NCBI RefSeq assembly: GCF_000760695.4
Contig: NZ_JHEG04000001.1
Span: 1,001,834-1,065,833 of the forward strand
Reading direction: 5' to 3'
DNA from: Tolypothrix bouteillei VB521301
Lineage (GTDB): Bacteria > Cyanobacteriota > Cyanobacteriia > Cyanobacteriales > Nostocaceae
DNA length: 64,000 nt
In this document: piece by piece, positions 17,999 to 28,210 of the stretch
Layout: each line of letters begins with the position of its first letter
How positions within the stretch are numbered: the first letter of the stretch is position 1
Translations under genes and position numbers: made by a program
Notes under the pieces: model-generated
Told to the model about the DNA's origin: nothing
The model's input: only the letters and a program-made list of their open reading frames with translations
The model's database searches: none

Positions 17999-18377
17999 GA
18001 TTTATCTTCTATTTGCATTTAGATATTAGACATTCCCAAAAATTGAGGGTGCAGTGCATGCAACCTTTATAGAGACGTTTCAAATAGAGCGTCTTTACGT
18101 TGTGTTTCGCCAAATGTCTGTTTTTTATATAGGAGCAGTACTGCAGTGTTTCAACTCCTTATTGAAAAATATACAATTTTGTTAACTGTTTGGTTAGCGT
18201 TAATTAAAGTATAAAATACTACTATATTTTGAAGTACAAGACATTTTGAGTTTTGCTATAAGACGAAAAATTATTACTTGCTAAGGCTTTCAGCTTAAAC
18301 AGGGATGACAAAGCTTTGAGTAGCGTGAAAAAAAGATGTCAAAATTGTCTATAAAAAAGACAATAGTTTTAATACAC
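17999..18377. other. Intergenic region without gene
   Basis: This AT-rich gap lies between the histidine kinase (ending at 18378) and the start of the ACAD gene. A small hairpin (ATTGTCT at 18344-18350 with AGACAAT at 18358-18364) preceded by A residues on the plus strand may act as a weak terminator for the kinase transcript. The part next to 17998 should hold the ACAD promoter. Confidence 0.4.
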
Positions 18378-21224
18378 TTACGGGGAATTAAACATTTTTA
18401 GCTGCGGCTTGAGTGCCAGACTTGCGATCTCCTCAACTAAATTCACGAGATCGATGGGCTTGGAAATGTGTGCTTGAAAACCTGCTTGCAATGCCTGTTT
18501 TCGGTCAAACTCTCCTGCATAAGCAGTGATAGCAATTGCTGGTATCTGTCCGCCCCGTTCTGGTGGCAAAGTTCTCACTTGCCGCATTAACATATATCCA
18601 TTGACTTCTGGCATACCAATATCGGAAAGCAAAATGTCTGGTTGAAACTGAGCGATCGCAGCTAGTGCTTCCTTTGCAGATGGGACTGCTGTTACAATTG
18701 CTCCATAATGTTCTAGTGAGACAGTTAAAAAATCTCGTGCATCTGGCTCGTCGTCTACAAGTAAAATTCTAATTCCTTGTAAGTTTAAACCGAGATTGGA
18801 TTGTATCTCGTGTTGAGGAACGTCCAATGGATCTGGTGTAAGGGGTAATCTGACTGTGAAAGTTGCTCCCAATCCAATACCCTGGCTTTCTGCTTGCACT
18901 GTTCCACCATGCAGTTCGACTAAATGACGGACAATTGCTAGCCCCAACCCTAATCCACCAAATTTTCTAGTTGTAGAACTGTTTTCTTGACGGAAACACT
19001 CAAACACGTAGGGCAAAAAAACAGAATCAATACCTATTCCAGTGTCCTTTACACTCACTCGGGCATACTTTAAGATTCGATCTGTTGTTTCCCTATTCCC
19101 TATTCCCAACTCTCGATTTACCTCTTTTGAGAGTTCTATTTCAACACGTCCACCATTAGGAGTAAATTTAATAGCATTAGAAAGCAAATTCCACATGACT
19201 TGCTGCAAGCGGTTTGAGTCACCTAAAAGGAGGTATTTGGAATTTGAGATTGGGTATTGAGTATAAGTAACCTGGAATTCAGATTCCAGTGAATTCTCGG
19301 TATTGTCATCCCAACTTTCAGCCACTCCCCCATCACTTGTATCAATTGAAAACTTCAAAGCGATGGATTTAGCTTGCGCGGACAAGCGCACTGTTTCCAT
19401 TGCAGCTTGAATTGTCATAAATAAGTCAACAGGACAACTACTCAAACTGAGTTTTCCCCGGATAATTCGAGAGACATCTAACAAGTCTTCAATCAGCTGT
19501 GATTGTAACTTAGCATTCCGCTCAATGGTTTCTAAAGCACGGTCAGTTGCTGTCTTATCAAACTCGCGAGACCGCAGCAACTTTGACCAACCGAGAATGG
19601 GATTTAATGGTGTGCGGAGTTCGTGAGAAAGAACTGCTAAAAATTCATCTTTGATTCGATTTGCTGCTTCTGCTTCAGCACGTGCTCTCTGTTCCCTCTC
19701 TAGCAGTTGCTCGCGTTCTTTTTCAGTCTGTTTGCGCTCGTTTATGTCCAAAAACGCGCAAATTCCCCCCCTAGGTTGATTCTCTCCGTCGAAAAGTGGC
19801 GTGGCAAAACAAAGTAGAGTTATAGCTGTCCCATCTTGATAAACGAGTTCGATTTCTACATCTTGAACTTTGACTCCCTTGTGAACAGCGTATTGCAGGG
19901 GAATTTCCTGAGGGTTTAATTCTCGCCCTGCTCGAAAAATTTTGTATGGTGGCGGTAATTGTCCTTGGGAAGGAGTGATAGAAGCATTGGTGTCAGGAGC
20001 AAGCTTAAGCAACTTTGCTCCTGCTGGGTTAACCCGGATGTATTTGCATTGTGGGTCTTCCGCAATAGCGATCGCGATGGGAAGAACGTCAAATAATGTC
20101 TGTAACTCGTTAACCCTCATCTCTAAAGATTCTGCCATACTATTGAAGGCGCAAGCTAGTTGACCGAGTTCACCAACTTCATCAACTAATCGGCTTCGAG
20201 CATTCAACTTCCCTTCCTTAAGTTGCTGAGTTGTTTCCACAAGAGATTTTACCTGCTCTAGAAGAAAAACATTTCCACCTACCCAAGCTGCAACCAATGC
20301 CAAGATAGAAACAGCACCAAAGCCAAGAAGATTGCGAGTTAAAAGCCAATCAGCTTTTGCAAAGGCTACGGATAGGGGAATACCAATTCTGACGTAAGCA
20401 TCAGGGTTTTGTGGATCGTCCCCCAACGGTACAAAGGCAAATATACGTGGAATTCCATCCAAGCTATTGACCTTGTAATAACCTTCTCGAGCAGAACGCA
20501 TCCAATTGTAAGAGTCTTTTGGTAGTCGCTTGCCTACCCACTTTTCAGGTTCGGGGTAACGGACTAAAAGCGTACCTTGAGGATCGACAACGCTCAGTAC
20601 GGAATTTTCCGGTAACTTAACCCGAGCTGCTAGCTGATTTAACTGCGCTAAGTCTAGTGCAGCAACAATAACCACTTGAAGCTGACCTGCTTTATTGATG
20701 ACAGGGTAAGCGAAGTTTACAGTCGCTTTTTTGGTAACTCGATCGATTTGGTAATCGCCAACAGCAAATTTGCGAGTTTGTAGAGCACGCTCGAAATATT
20801 TACGGTCATTAGCACTGACAGATGGTTTGTAGGCAAGAGGACTACAGAGACTATTTCCTTTTGCGTCTAATACATTAAGGTTTGCATAGGCAGGATACTG
20901 TTTGAGGAGGTTCGCTAGCAAGCGATCGCACTCTGGAGATTGAGCATTACGTACAGTTGGTACATGAGACAATGTTATCAAAAGTTGACGAGTTCCTTCA
21001 CTTATCTGCTTTTGATTGTTAGCGGCTAATCGCGTTAACCGCAATGCGTTTTCTCTGACTTCTGCTGTTGCTGTACGTCGTTGTTCTGAGGCTGTATAAA
21101 GAATGAGCCCTAAAGCTGGAATGAGGGACAGCAAAACAAGCACAAGCAAACGAGCGCGAAGACTGGCTAGAAGCTTACGCTTATTCAATTTGGCTTGCTG
21201 AGGCGTTGATTGCTTTCTGAGCAT
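18378..21224 (-). CDS. Membrane hybrid histidine kinase (dCache-HAMP-PAS-HisKA-HATPase-REC)
   Basis: The 948-residue protein has a membrane helix at about 24-44, a periplasmic dCache-type sensor to about 290, a second helix at about 305-325, HAMP to 380 and PAS to 500. HisKA follows with the phospho-acceptor His534 (SHELRTPLNPILGW), then HATPase (GGLGLGLAIVRHLVELHGG) and a receiver with Asp868 (LLSDIGMPEVNG). It should sense a periplasmic small molecule and signal by phosphorelay; the partner is unknown. The ATPase region carries two low-complexity insertions (about residues 627-663 and 702-715) encoded by heptamer-like DNA repeats; they look like in-frame insertions. No signalling gene is adjacent. 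Confidence 0.9.
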   Translation of the reverse strand: MLRKQSTPQQAKLNKRKLLASLRARLLVLVLLSLIPALGLILYTASEQRRTATAEVRENALRLTRLAANNQKQISEGTRQLLITLSHVPTVRNAQSPECDRLLANLLKQYPAYANLNVLDAKGNSLCSPLAYKPSVSANDRKYFERALQTRKFAVGDYQIDRVTKKATVNFAYPVINKAGQLQVVIVAALDLAQLNQLAARVKLPENSVLSVVDPQGTLLVRYPEPEKWVGKRLPKDSYNWMRSAREGYYKVNSLDGIPRIFAFVPLGDDPQNPDAYVRIGIPLSVAFAKADWLLTRNLLGFGAVSILALVAAWVGGNVFLLEQVKSLVETTQQLKEGKLNARSRLVDEVGELGQLACAFNSMAESLEMRVNELQTLFDVLPIAIAIAEDPQCKYIRVNPAGAKLLKLAPDTNASITPSQGQLPPPYKIFRAGRELNPQEIPLQYAVHKGVKVQDVEIELVYQDGTAITLLCFATPLFDGENQPRGGICAFLDINERKQTEKEREQLLEREQRARAEAEAANRIKDEFLAVLSHELRTPLNPILGWSKLLRSREFDKTATDRALETIERNAKLQSQLIEDLLDVSRIIRGKLSLSSCPVDLFMTIQAAMETVRLSAQAKSIALKFSIDTSDGGVAESWDDNTENSLESEFQVTYTQYPISNSKYLLLGDSNRLQQVMWNLLSNAIKFTPNGGRVEIELSKEVNRELGIGNRETTDRILKYARVSVKDTGIGIDSVFLPYVFECFRQENSSTTRKFGGLGLGLAIVRHLVELHGGTVQAESQGIGLGATFTVRLPLTPDPLDVPQHEIQSNLGLNLQGIRILLVDDEPDARDFLTVSLEHYGAIVTAVPSAKEALAAIAQFQPDILLSDIGMPEVNGYMLMRQVRTLPPERGGQIPAIAITAYAGEFDRKQALQAGFQAHISKPIDLVNLVEEIASLALKPQLKMFNSP
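19088..19112. repeat. Heptamer-type repeat inside the histidine kinase gene
   Basis: A TTCCCTA/TTCCCAA-type repeat of 7-base units lies within the ATPase domain coding sequence and is translated as part of an extra loop (RELGIGNRE). It resembles the short tandem heptamers known from Nostoc intergenic DNA. Confidence 0.55.
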
Positions 21225-21399
21225 TACAGCTTTTCAAGATTTATATGATGCTGTCAATCATAGCCCAACTTAACTGAACCCGATCTTCGGAAGATTTAAC
21301 GAAGATTTAACATATATTATTAGGCGGGGTTCAATCGCTTGCTCCAAGCGTAGCTTATTAACAACTCGCTCGTATTGGTATAACAAATTATACATTATC

Positions 21400-23847
21400 T
21401 TAAACATCGACTGTTAGGTTCTGAAAGCGACTTGATGTTAGGGTTGAGGCTTGAACTCCAGTTAAAATGGCCAGTATTTTCTGACTGCTACTTTCAAAAA
21501 TAAACGTATTGTTCAGGATTTGAGTTATAGATAGCTGAGAGTATGTTAAACCGCCTATCAAACCAATGGTGTCATACTCTTGAAAATCATTAATGGTATC
21601 AATACCCCCGTTAGAAGACACAACAAAGACATCATTGCCTTGTCCTCCTGTCAGGTAATCGTTACCTTCTCCTCCCCATAAAAAGTCACTTCCATCATTA
21701 CCCCAAATCATATCATTGCCAGCATCGCCGTATAGCTTGTCGTCTCCTTCACCACCAAAAATGCGATCGGCACCATTTCCACCTCTAATAGTATCGTTGT
21801 TCTCACCGAGAATATCTACTATAGGTGTGATTTCGTCACCAAATACAGTATCTTCACCTTCACCAGCATCAATTGTGTCAGAACCCAATTTGCCGATAAC
21901 TATATCATTACTCGACAATCCAAATATCTCATCGCTGCCATTAGTTCCTATTAAGGTATCTGGACTTGCATCATTAGCCGCAATTGTGAGAGTCGTTGTG
22001 TTGATTGTGCCAGCAACTGCTCCTTGAATAGTGCCAAAGTTAAACACTATTGTTTCATCATTCTCTGGTAAGTTATCAGCTTTGATGGTAATACTTAGTT
22101 GTTGTGTTAATCCCGTACCTGTGACTCCAGGATTGAAACTGAGGGTTGTGGGAGCAAAGAAATAATCGCTCCCTGATGTGGCGGTGCTCGTTAAACTAAT
22201 GGTTATAGGAACAGTTACAGTTGTGGATGGAAGGCTATCTAGGGTAACGGGAATGGTCACTGTAGTATCGCTATTACCTTCTACTTTGTTATATTGAGCT
22301 GCACCAAAACTCACTTTAGGAGGATAGGGGTTAACTTCAAATGCACCAATGTCAACTGTACCGTCAATAATTCGCGGATTCCCTCGTTGATCTAGTGTTA
22401 GTGCATTTGTATTATCACCTTTATTAATAGCCGGACTCCCTGGAAGTAGAGCATGAGTTGGGGTAAAACCACCATTATCCGCTAGAGGTGCAAGCAGAGG
22501 ATTTGTATTTTGTAAATCACCCGTGGATGTAAAACCTGCGTCTGTACCGCTTTCTATGTTATGTCCAAAGGATATAATCTTGCCATCTCCTGGTGAAGCG
22601 AAATTCTGTTCGCCGTCATCATTTTTATTTCCCGCTAAGATGGAATTCTTGATATTTACGGTCAAAGTGATGAGATCGATACCACCCCCACCAGCATTTG
22701 AAAAGTTGTTGTAAATAGTGGTGTTGGAGATGTTGACAGTACCAGTGGCTATAACATCCCCGATCGCACCTCCACCAAACTTAGCGGTATTACCACTGAT
22801 AGTACTGTTAGCAATGCTAAAGCCAGTAGCTGCACCAATACCTCCACCCACAATTTGGGCAGTATTCCCGTTAATAGTGCTGTTAGTTACAGTTAATGTA
22901 CCTTTGTTGTAGATACCGCCCCCTGTTTGAGTTGCTTGATTGCCACTGATGATGCTATTTGCGATCGCTAATGTGCCTTCGTTATAGATACCACCACCAA
23001 ATTCGCTACTTCCATTAGTAAGAGTCAACCCTTCAATATTGACTGTTTGACCGTTCTTAATGGTGAAGATACTGTAATTTCCACCTGAGTTGCGGCGAAT
23101 TGTTAAATTTTTCGCTCCTGTAAAGTTAATAATATTGACGCTATCAGTCAAGTTGGGGAGCGCTGAAGCTAAGTTAACAACCGAAGCTGTAGGTAAACTA
23201 AACAAAATATCCTGAGTTCCAGGAGTGCTGTTGGAATTGAGAATAGCTTGTCGTAAAGAACCGACACCACTGTCATTCGTGTTAGTGACAACAAACTGAC
23301 TGAGCACTTCACCATACGCTTCCATGGCTTGAGATGAAAAGGCTAGTGATGCTTCAATCAACCCAGTCGCAACTTCTAAATTCCAATCACCTCCCAAAGT
23401 GGAGTTTCCCGTTAAATCATCTGATGCGGTAACATCGGTACCTGTTAACTGGCTGAGTTGTTGTATAAAAGTTTTTCCCTCATCCCCAAAAGCCACATCG
23501 CAACCATAAACTACAAGATCGGTACCATCGCTTAAAGCCTTTTTCCAATGCTGCAAATCTTTTTCATAAGATTTTAGAGTCTTGCTGTTGAGTAGCGTGG
23601 AACCCAGTTGCAACCCACCTTTTATACCGTGAGAAACTAAATGAATTGATTTAATGAGACCGCCTTGCTGAAGAAAGGAATTTGTTTCCAAGAACTCACC
23701 GATCTGTGTAACCCCATCTTTGGTGAAGTCTAGAATAACGACTTGATGATCTGGTTTAACACTAGCAATTAAGCTTTGACTGTTAAGAACGGTCGGATCT
23801 ATAAACACAAGATTTAATTCTTGAATGTGATAGCTCTGTTGTGTCAT
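21400..23847 (-). CDS. Large surface protein: DUF4347, beta-helix, Calx-beta and RTX repeats
   Basis: The 815-residue protein has four parts. Residues 1-190 are a DUF4347 domain, with SHGIKGGLQLGS and VVYGCDVAFGDEGK. Residues 200-500 are a repetitive parallel beta-helix with many NSTISGN-type turns. Residues 520-620 are a Calx-beta domain. From about 630 come glycine-aspartate RTX repeats (GGEGDDKLYGDAGND and similar) that bind calcium and mark type I secretion. The His of SHG and Cys of YGCD could form a caspase-like dyad, but activity is unproven. I chose ATG 23847; a GTG at 23901 would add 18 residues. It is probably a secreted adhesin or surface protease. Confidence 0.85.
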   Translation of the reverse strand: MTQQSYHIQELNLVFIDPTVLNSQSLIASVKPDHQVVILDFTKDGVTQIGEFLETNSFLQQGGLIKSIHLVSHGIKGGLQLGSTLLNSKTLKSYEKDLQHWKKALSDGTDLVVYGCDVAFGDEGKTFIQQLSQLTGTDVTASDDLTGNSTLGGDWNLEVATGLIEASLAFSSQAMEAYGEVLSQFVVTNTNDSGVGSLRQAILNSNSTPGTQDILFSLPTASVVNLASALPNLTDSVNIINFTGAKNLTIRRNSGGNYSIFTIKNGQTVNIEGLTLTNGSSEFGGGIYNEGTLAIANSIISGNQATQTGGGIYNKGTLTVTNSTINGNTAQIVGGGIGAATGFSIANSTISGNTAKFGGGAIGDVIATGTVNISNTTIYNNFSNAGGGGIDLITLTVNIKNSILAGNKNDDGEQNFASPGDGKIISFGHNIESGTDAGFTSTGDLQNTNPLLAPLADNGGFTPTHALLPGSPAINKGDNTNALTLDQRGNPRIIDGTVDIGAFEVNPYPPKVSFGAAQYNKVEGNSDTTVTIPVTLDSLPSTTVTVPITISLTSTATSGSDYFFAPTTLSFNPGVTGTGLTQQLSITIKADNLPENDETIVFNFGTIQGAVAGTINTTTLTIAANDASPDTLIGTNGSDEIFGLSSNDIVIGKLGSDTIDAGEGEDTVFGDEITPIVDILGENNDTIRGGNGADRIFGGEGDDKLYGDAGNDMIWGNDGSDFLWGGEGNDYLTGGQGNDVFVVSSNGGIDTINDFQEYDTIGLIGGLTYSQLSITQILNNTFIFESSSQKILAILTGVQASTLTSSRFQNLTVDV

Positions 23848-24427
23848 GATTGCGTTTTTGTAATAAAACAATATATTATTTATTTTTTTGCGATCTATCA
23901 CAATTTATGATGCGTACCAGTTAATAGCTAGCGTGTCGATACTGAAAAAGCATCAAGATTAGACGAAGTTTGACTTCGCCCTCAACTTCCATACGTGCAA
24001 GAGGAGTAGTAAATCGTCGATCTTCTACCTTTGCAAGAGGTTAAAAAACTTTATTAAAGAATGTTAATTTTTCAAAGAATAACTATAAGAATACTTACTT
24101 CCTCACAACTTCCTCACAATTATCGCCTAACTTTTAAATTAGAGCGGGAAATTGTTGCAATTTATACTCGCTTATCAACTGTGAAGAAAAAGGTTGGTAA
24201 TGAGGATGCTGCAAGTGAAAAAGCCTTTTTGGTATGAAATAACAGACAATATTTATTCTGGCGATCGAGGTTCTGGTAGAAAATCTATGTTCACTCTAAA
24301 AAAAGAGTAGTTCTACGCTTGTTATTTACAAAAACAAGAGATAAAAACTGAGGCGCAAAGCCTGAAAGACAAGCTTTGTGACAATTGCGCCTTGGGATGA
24401 GACCAGGTCAATAATTTCTCAGTTTTG
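23848..24427. other. Intergenic region with weak small frame and terminator
   Basis: This region follows the chemoreceptor gene (transcribed leftwards) and contains the promoter of the DUF4347 gene. A small hairpin (CGAAG ... CTTCG) is near 23964. A 36-codon frame at 24200-24310 has no good ribosome-binding site or known product and is not called. The rest is AT-rich and featureless. Confidence 0.4.
24343..24392 (-). terminator. Intrinsic terminator of the chemoreceptor gene
   Basis: Just beyond the stop codon at 24428, a perfect 8-bp GC-rich stem (24385-24392 with 24351-24358) encloses a smaller inner pairing. It is followed on the minus strand by a T tract (the A run at 24343-24347). This fits rho-independent termination. 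Confidence 0.75.
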
Positions 24428-27400
24428 CTAACTTATCTTAAAAGTACGAACGCTAGCTTGTAACTGCTGGGAAATTTCTACTGTCTTTTGTAAAGATGAA
24501 GAAACTTGACGAGAGGAATTGCTAGTCATTTCGGAGACTTTAGCAATCTCTTGCATCAAATCCGAGACCTCGTTAGAAGTTTGTACCTGAGAAACTGTAG
24601 CCGTAGATATGGAAGATACCAATCGATCGATTTGGCGACAGACATCTAAAATATGGTTCAAACTTTGTTTGGTGTTTTGAACCAGACGAGTCCCTTCAAC
24701 AACCTGTGTTGTTCCTAACTCCATAGCTCTGACAACTTGATTGGTTTCACGCTGGATATTAGCTACGATTTCTTCTATTTCGGAAGTCGCAGCACTACTT
24801 TGCGCCGCTAATACAGCAACTTCTTCAGCAATGACAGCAAAACCCTGAGCATCTTCCCCTGCACGGTTTGCTTCAATACCAGTGTTAATAGCTAGCAAGT
24901 TGGTTTGCATAGCTATTTGGTTGATTAATCCCACTACGCGAGAGATTTGTTGTGAAGACTCACCCAGTCTTTTAACTTTTTTGGCAGTTTCTCCTACAGT
25001 TTCTCGCAAGGACATAATATTTTCTACTGTCAAATCCATTGCTGTACCGCTAGTTTCAGCAGCATGATAGGCGGTTCGAGCAACTTCTGCAGCTTGTTTG
25101 GCGCTTTTTGATACGGCTGTAATAGAGAACCTCATTTGGTCAATAGCATCTAGGGTATGACCAATTTCTTGGGTTTGTTTGAGGGATTGCGTTGCTAATT
25201 GATTCATAGCTCCGGAGTTGTCTGCGATCGCAGCATTCACTTCAGTAGCAGCCACTTTCACTTGAATGACAATTTCTCGCAAGTTCTCCAATATAGAGTT
25301 AAAAAAGTCAGCGACAGTACCAATTTCTCCAGAGGTAACGTCAGCACGTACAGTCAAATCGCCTCCAGACGCAGCTTCTACATCGTCTATAAGTTTTAGC
25401 AATTGTAGTTGCAGCTTTTCTTTTTGTTGGCGTTGTTCTATAGAAACTTGTTCTGCTGCCAAACGGCCTTTTTCTGCTTGCTCTAAAAGATTGGTTCTCT
25501 CTAAGGCTAAACCCACGATTCTTGCAAATTGCTCAAACAAATCTACTTCAGATTGCTGCCACAAACGCGGTTGAGAACATTGATGGGCAATTAGCAAACC
25601 CAACAATTTGTCACCCAGTAAAATTGGGGCTACTAAATTGGCTTTCACCTCAAATGCTTCAAGTTGCTGAATGTAACATTTAGAGAGATCTGCTTGATAA
25701 ATATTACTAATTGCCACAACACGACCTTGTCGGTACTTTTCGACATAATCTTTCAAACAAGGGTCGTGAATTTCTGCCCCAAAAGAGCAAGACCAAGTAC
25801 CAGCTATTGATTCTGCAATAACGCTTCCTTGAAAATTTTCATTTATTTTGTAGATAATAGTTCGATCTACTTTTAAAGCTTTTCGGATATTTTGAACGGC
25901 AAAATTATATGTTTCTTGTGAGTTATGAGTTTTAGAGAGGTGAATGGCAAGGTCTTTTAATGTTTGTGTCACCTCTAACAAACTCACTCGTTCTAAAGTC
26001 AATCCAACTTGAATTGCCAACTGCCTTAAAAAATTTACTTCATAGGCTTGCCACACGTGAGGTTCTTTACAGTGATGGGCAATTAAAAATCCAAAAAGTT
26101 GATTATCTTTGATAATTGGCGTGACTAGATTCGCTTTAACCTGCAATCTATTTAATAACTTGAGATGTTCTGGAGAGAAGCCAGCTTCCCAAACATTATG
26201 AGTAGCCAATACGCGACCTTTTCTGTAAGCTTCTATAATTTCTCTATCGATACAGCCATCTTCAATTGTCTCTTGCAAAGCAATAGGAAAACCGAAATCA
26301 ACTGATTCAGCTATAACTTTTCCACTGCATTCAGCATTAAATTGATAAATCACAACTCTGTCTGCTTTGAGAGCAATCCTTGCCTCTTTAACTGTTAAGT
26401 TGAATAATTCCTCAGAATCTAATGCCTGACGAATTGAAAGCAAAGTATTTGTCAGTGTTTTCAACCGTTCGGCTTCTGCAGTTTGTTCTTGTAGTAGGTG
26501 TTGCAATTGCTCTGCCATTTGATTAATGTTAGAACCCAAGATGGCAAGTTCATCTTCACCTTCTACAAGAATTCTTGTCTCAAGGTTGCCCTGTCCTAAT
26601 TTCTTGACAGCTGTAGTTGCTGTTAGAATAGGGTATATGAGACGGTTAGCAAAAATTGCTGAAATTCCACCCACAATTAATGCTGTTACTAAGGTTCCAA
26701 TCTGTAAGACTAGTAATAAATCTCTTTGTGCAGCTAGCGCTATTTCTGTATTTGCACTTAAAACTAGTTTCCATTTCAAATCTGGCAACCTTTCTACTTT
26801 TTGCCAAGGAACATAACTTATAAGTTCTTTAACATTCTTTTCTTTGTTAAAGACTAGTGCTGTTGTTACTTGTTCCCTAGAAGAAACTTGCTCCCAGTTA
26901 GGAATTCTGTCTCCTGCATTTTTTCCTAAATCAATTCCCTCACTGCACAAGAAAATTGTACCAGAACTATCTATTAAATTATAATCATCTTGACTGATTT
27001 GGGATTTAAATACAACAGCTTCTAAAGATTTTAGAGGTATAATGGCTCGGATAACATAAAGAATTTCACCTGTATTATTTTTGATAGGTAACGCTAGATA
27101 AATTTTTGCTGCTCCTGGATTTTTTAGGTCTAAAGACTGGCTAATATAAGGCGATCGCGTTTTGAAGGTAGTTTGAAAATATTCTTCATTTTTTTGGTTG
27201 GGAATGAATTGCCCTTTTGAGGCTGCAATCGCATTTCCATTAATATCCAATATAGCAATACTTTCATAACTTTTTTCAATGTCTAAATAGTCATTTAGCT
27301 TAATTTCTATCTGGTTGCGGTTAATTCCTTCGTTAAATTGACCATTTGACAGAGGTATGAGCTTGGAGATAATTTGAAGATCTTCATAACGTCCCAGCAT

Positions 27401-27721
27401 AAATGTATTGACGCTATCTGCTAGCAACCTAGCTTTATCTTGCTTGTTATCGGATACCTCTCTTGTTGTTGATTGGTTGACCATTTGGTAGGTCAGCATT
27501 CCCACAACGAACACTGGCAAAGTACCGATCGCAAAAGCAAAAGCAATTGCTTTTGTTCGCAAACTTGTACGCTGAAACCAATTTATCAAATGGTTTGGGT
27601 GCAAATACCTCCTGTTGGTCTGCATATTATTCTTTTCCTCTGAAGATCCGACCAATTTCGGCTTTTGTTCCTCAAGATTCTTTGCTGTAATATTTTTGTG
27701 AGAATCAACCATCTTAACCAT
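24428..27721 (-). CDS. Methyl-accepting chemotaxis protein with two cyanobacteriochrome-like GAF domains
   Basis: The 1097-residue receptor has a membrane helix at about 58-80, a periplasmic dCache domain to 330, a second helix at about 335-357, HAMP to 415, GAF1 (430-580), GAF2 (610-755) and an MCP signalling domain from about 800 with the conserved hairpin-tip region. GAF2 carries Cys682-Tyr683 where phytochrome-like GAF domains have the bilin Cys-His, and also Cys655 in a DxC motif. GAF1 has Glu518 at the canonical Cys position, so it probably binds no bilin by that route. It is PixJ-like and may guide phototaxis of motile filaments. No CheA/CheW genes are adjacent. AAGGA precedes the ATG. 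Confidence 0.88.
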   Translation of the reverse strand: MVKMVDSHKNITAKNLEEQKPKLVGSSEEKNNMQTNRRYLHPNHLINWFQRTSLRTKAIAFAFAIGTLPVFVVGMLTYQMVNQSTTREVSDNKQDKARLLADSVNTFMLGRYEDLQIISKLIPLSNGQFNEGINRNQIEIKLNDYLDIEKSYESIAILDINGNAIAASKGQFIPNQKNEEYFQTTFKTRSPYISQSLDLKNPGAAKIYLALPIKNNTGEILYVIRAIIPLKSLEAVVFKSQISQDDYNLIDSSGTIFLCSEGIDLGKNAGDRIPNWEQVSSREQVTTALVFNKEKNVKELISYVPWQKVERLPDLKWKLVLSANTEIALAAQRDLLLVLQIGTLVTALIVGGISAIFANRLIYPILTATTAVKKLGQGNLETRILVEGEDELAILGSNINQMAEQLQHLLQEQTAEAERLKTLTNTLLSIRQALDSEELFNLTVKEARIALKADRVVIYQFNAECSGKVIAESVDFGFPIALQETIEDGCIDREIIEAYRKGRVLATHNVWEAGFSPEHLKLLNRLQVKANLVTPIIKDNQLFGFLIAHHCKEPHVWQAYEVNFLRQLAIQVGLTLERVSLLEVTQTLKDLAIHLSKTHNSQETYNFAVQNIRKALKVDRTIIYKINENFQGSVIAESIAGTWSCSFGAEIHDPCLKDYVEKYRQGRVVAISNIYQADLSKCYIQQLEAFEVKANLVAPILLGDKLLGLLIAHQCSQPRLWQQSEVDLFEQFARIVGLALERTNLLEQAEKGRLAAEQVSIEQRQQKEKLQLQLLKLIDDVEAASGGDLTVRADVTSGEIGTVADFFNSILENLREIVIQVKVAATEVNAAIADNSGAMNQLATQSLKQTQEIGHTLDAIDQMRFSITAVSKSAKQAAEVARTAYHAAETSGTAMDLTVENIMSLRETVGETAKKVKRLGESSQQISRVVGLINQIAMQTNLLAINTGIEANRAGEDAQGFAVIAEEVAVLAAQSSAATSEIEEIVANIQRETNQVVRAMELGTTQVVEGTRLVQNTKQSLNHILDVCRQIDRLVSSISTATVSQVQTSNEVSDLMQEIAKVSEMTSNSSRQVSSSLQKTVEISQQLQASVRTFKIS

Positions 27722-28210
27722 GTAGCAATCCTTAAAAGTAATATGACTGGATGAGGAAAAATCGAGATTGTTACTGGTAGATGCTACTTGTTAATGACTG
27801 TAAAGATATTGCTAAATCTACAATTTTTTGAAGAAGTCGAGGGTTTGACTAACTTTTTGGCTATAAGGTAGGTGCGTTTAAAGTTGTCATATAGAATTAT
27901 CTTTATCTAGAAGGTATAGTTACTAAATACCTGGGTGATAGTTCTTGGGGTTCATAGTGTCATTGGTCAATAAATCTATATTTGAGCTTTCCCCACCTGT
28001 CTCAAATGGAACCTTGAGGCGGTGTTATTTATGTTTTTTGTAAAGAAATTGCGATCGACAGATAAGCGTTGATTGTGAACAAAAACGATCTTAATTGGTT
28101 CGGGCAAATCTCTTCACTTAAGAAAATACAGAACGATTGTTCTGCATCAATTTAAAGATACACAAAGAATATGAGGGAATTCTGAGGGTGGAACTTTAAT
28201 AACAGGTGTT
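27722..28210. other. Intergenic region between chemoreceptor and response-regulator operon
   Basis: This 489-bp AT-rich gap separates the end of the two-component operon from the start of the chemoreceptor gene. The part near 27722 should carry the chemoreceptor promoter. No clear terminator, operator or gene was found in it. Confidence 0.4.

Noticed and set aside
24200..24310. 36-codon plus-strand frame starting MRMLQVKKPFWYEI
   Set aside because: It has only a weak upstream site, no homologue I recognise and no conserved context; too short to support as a gene.
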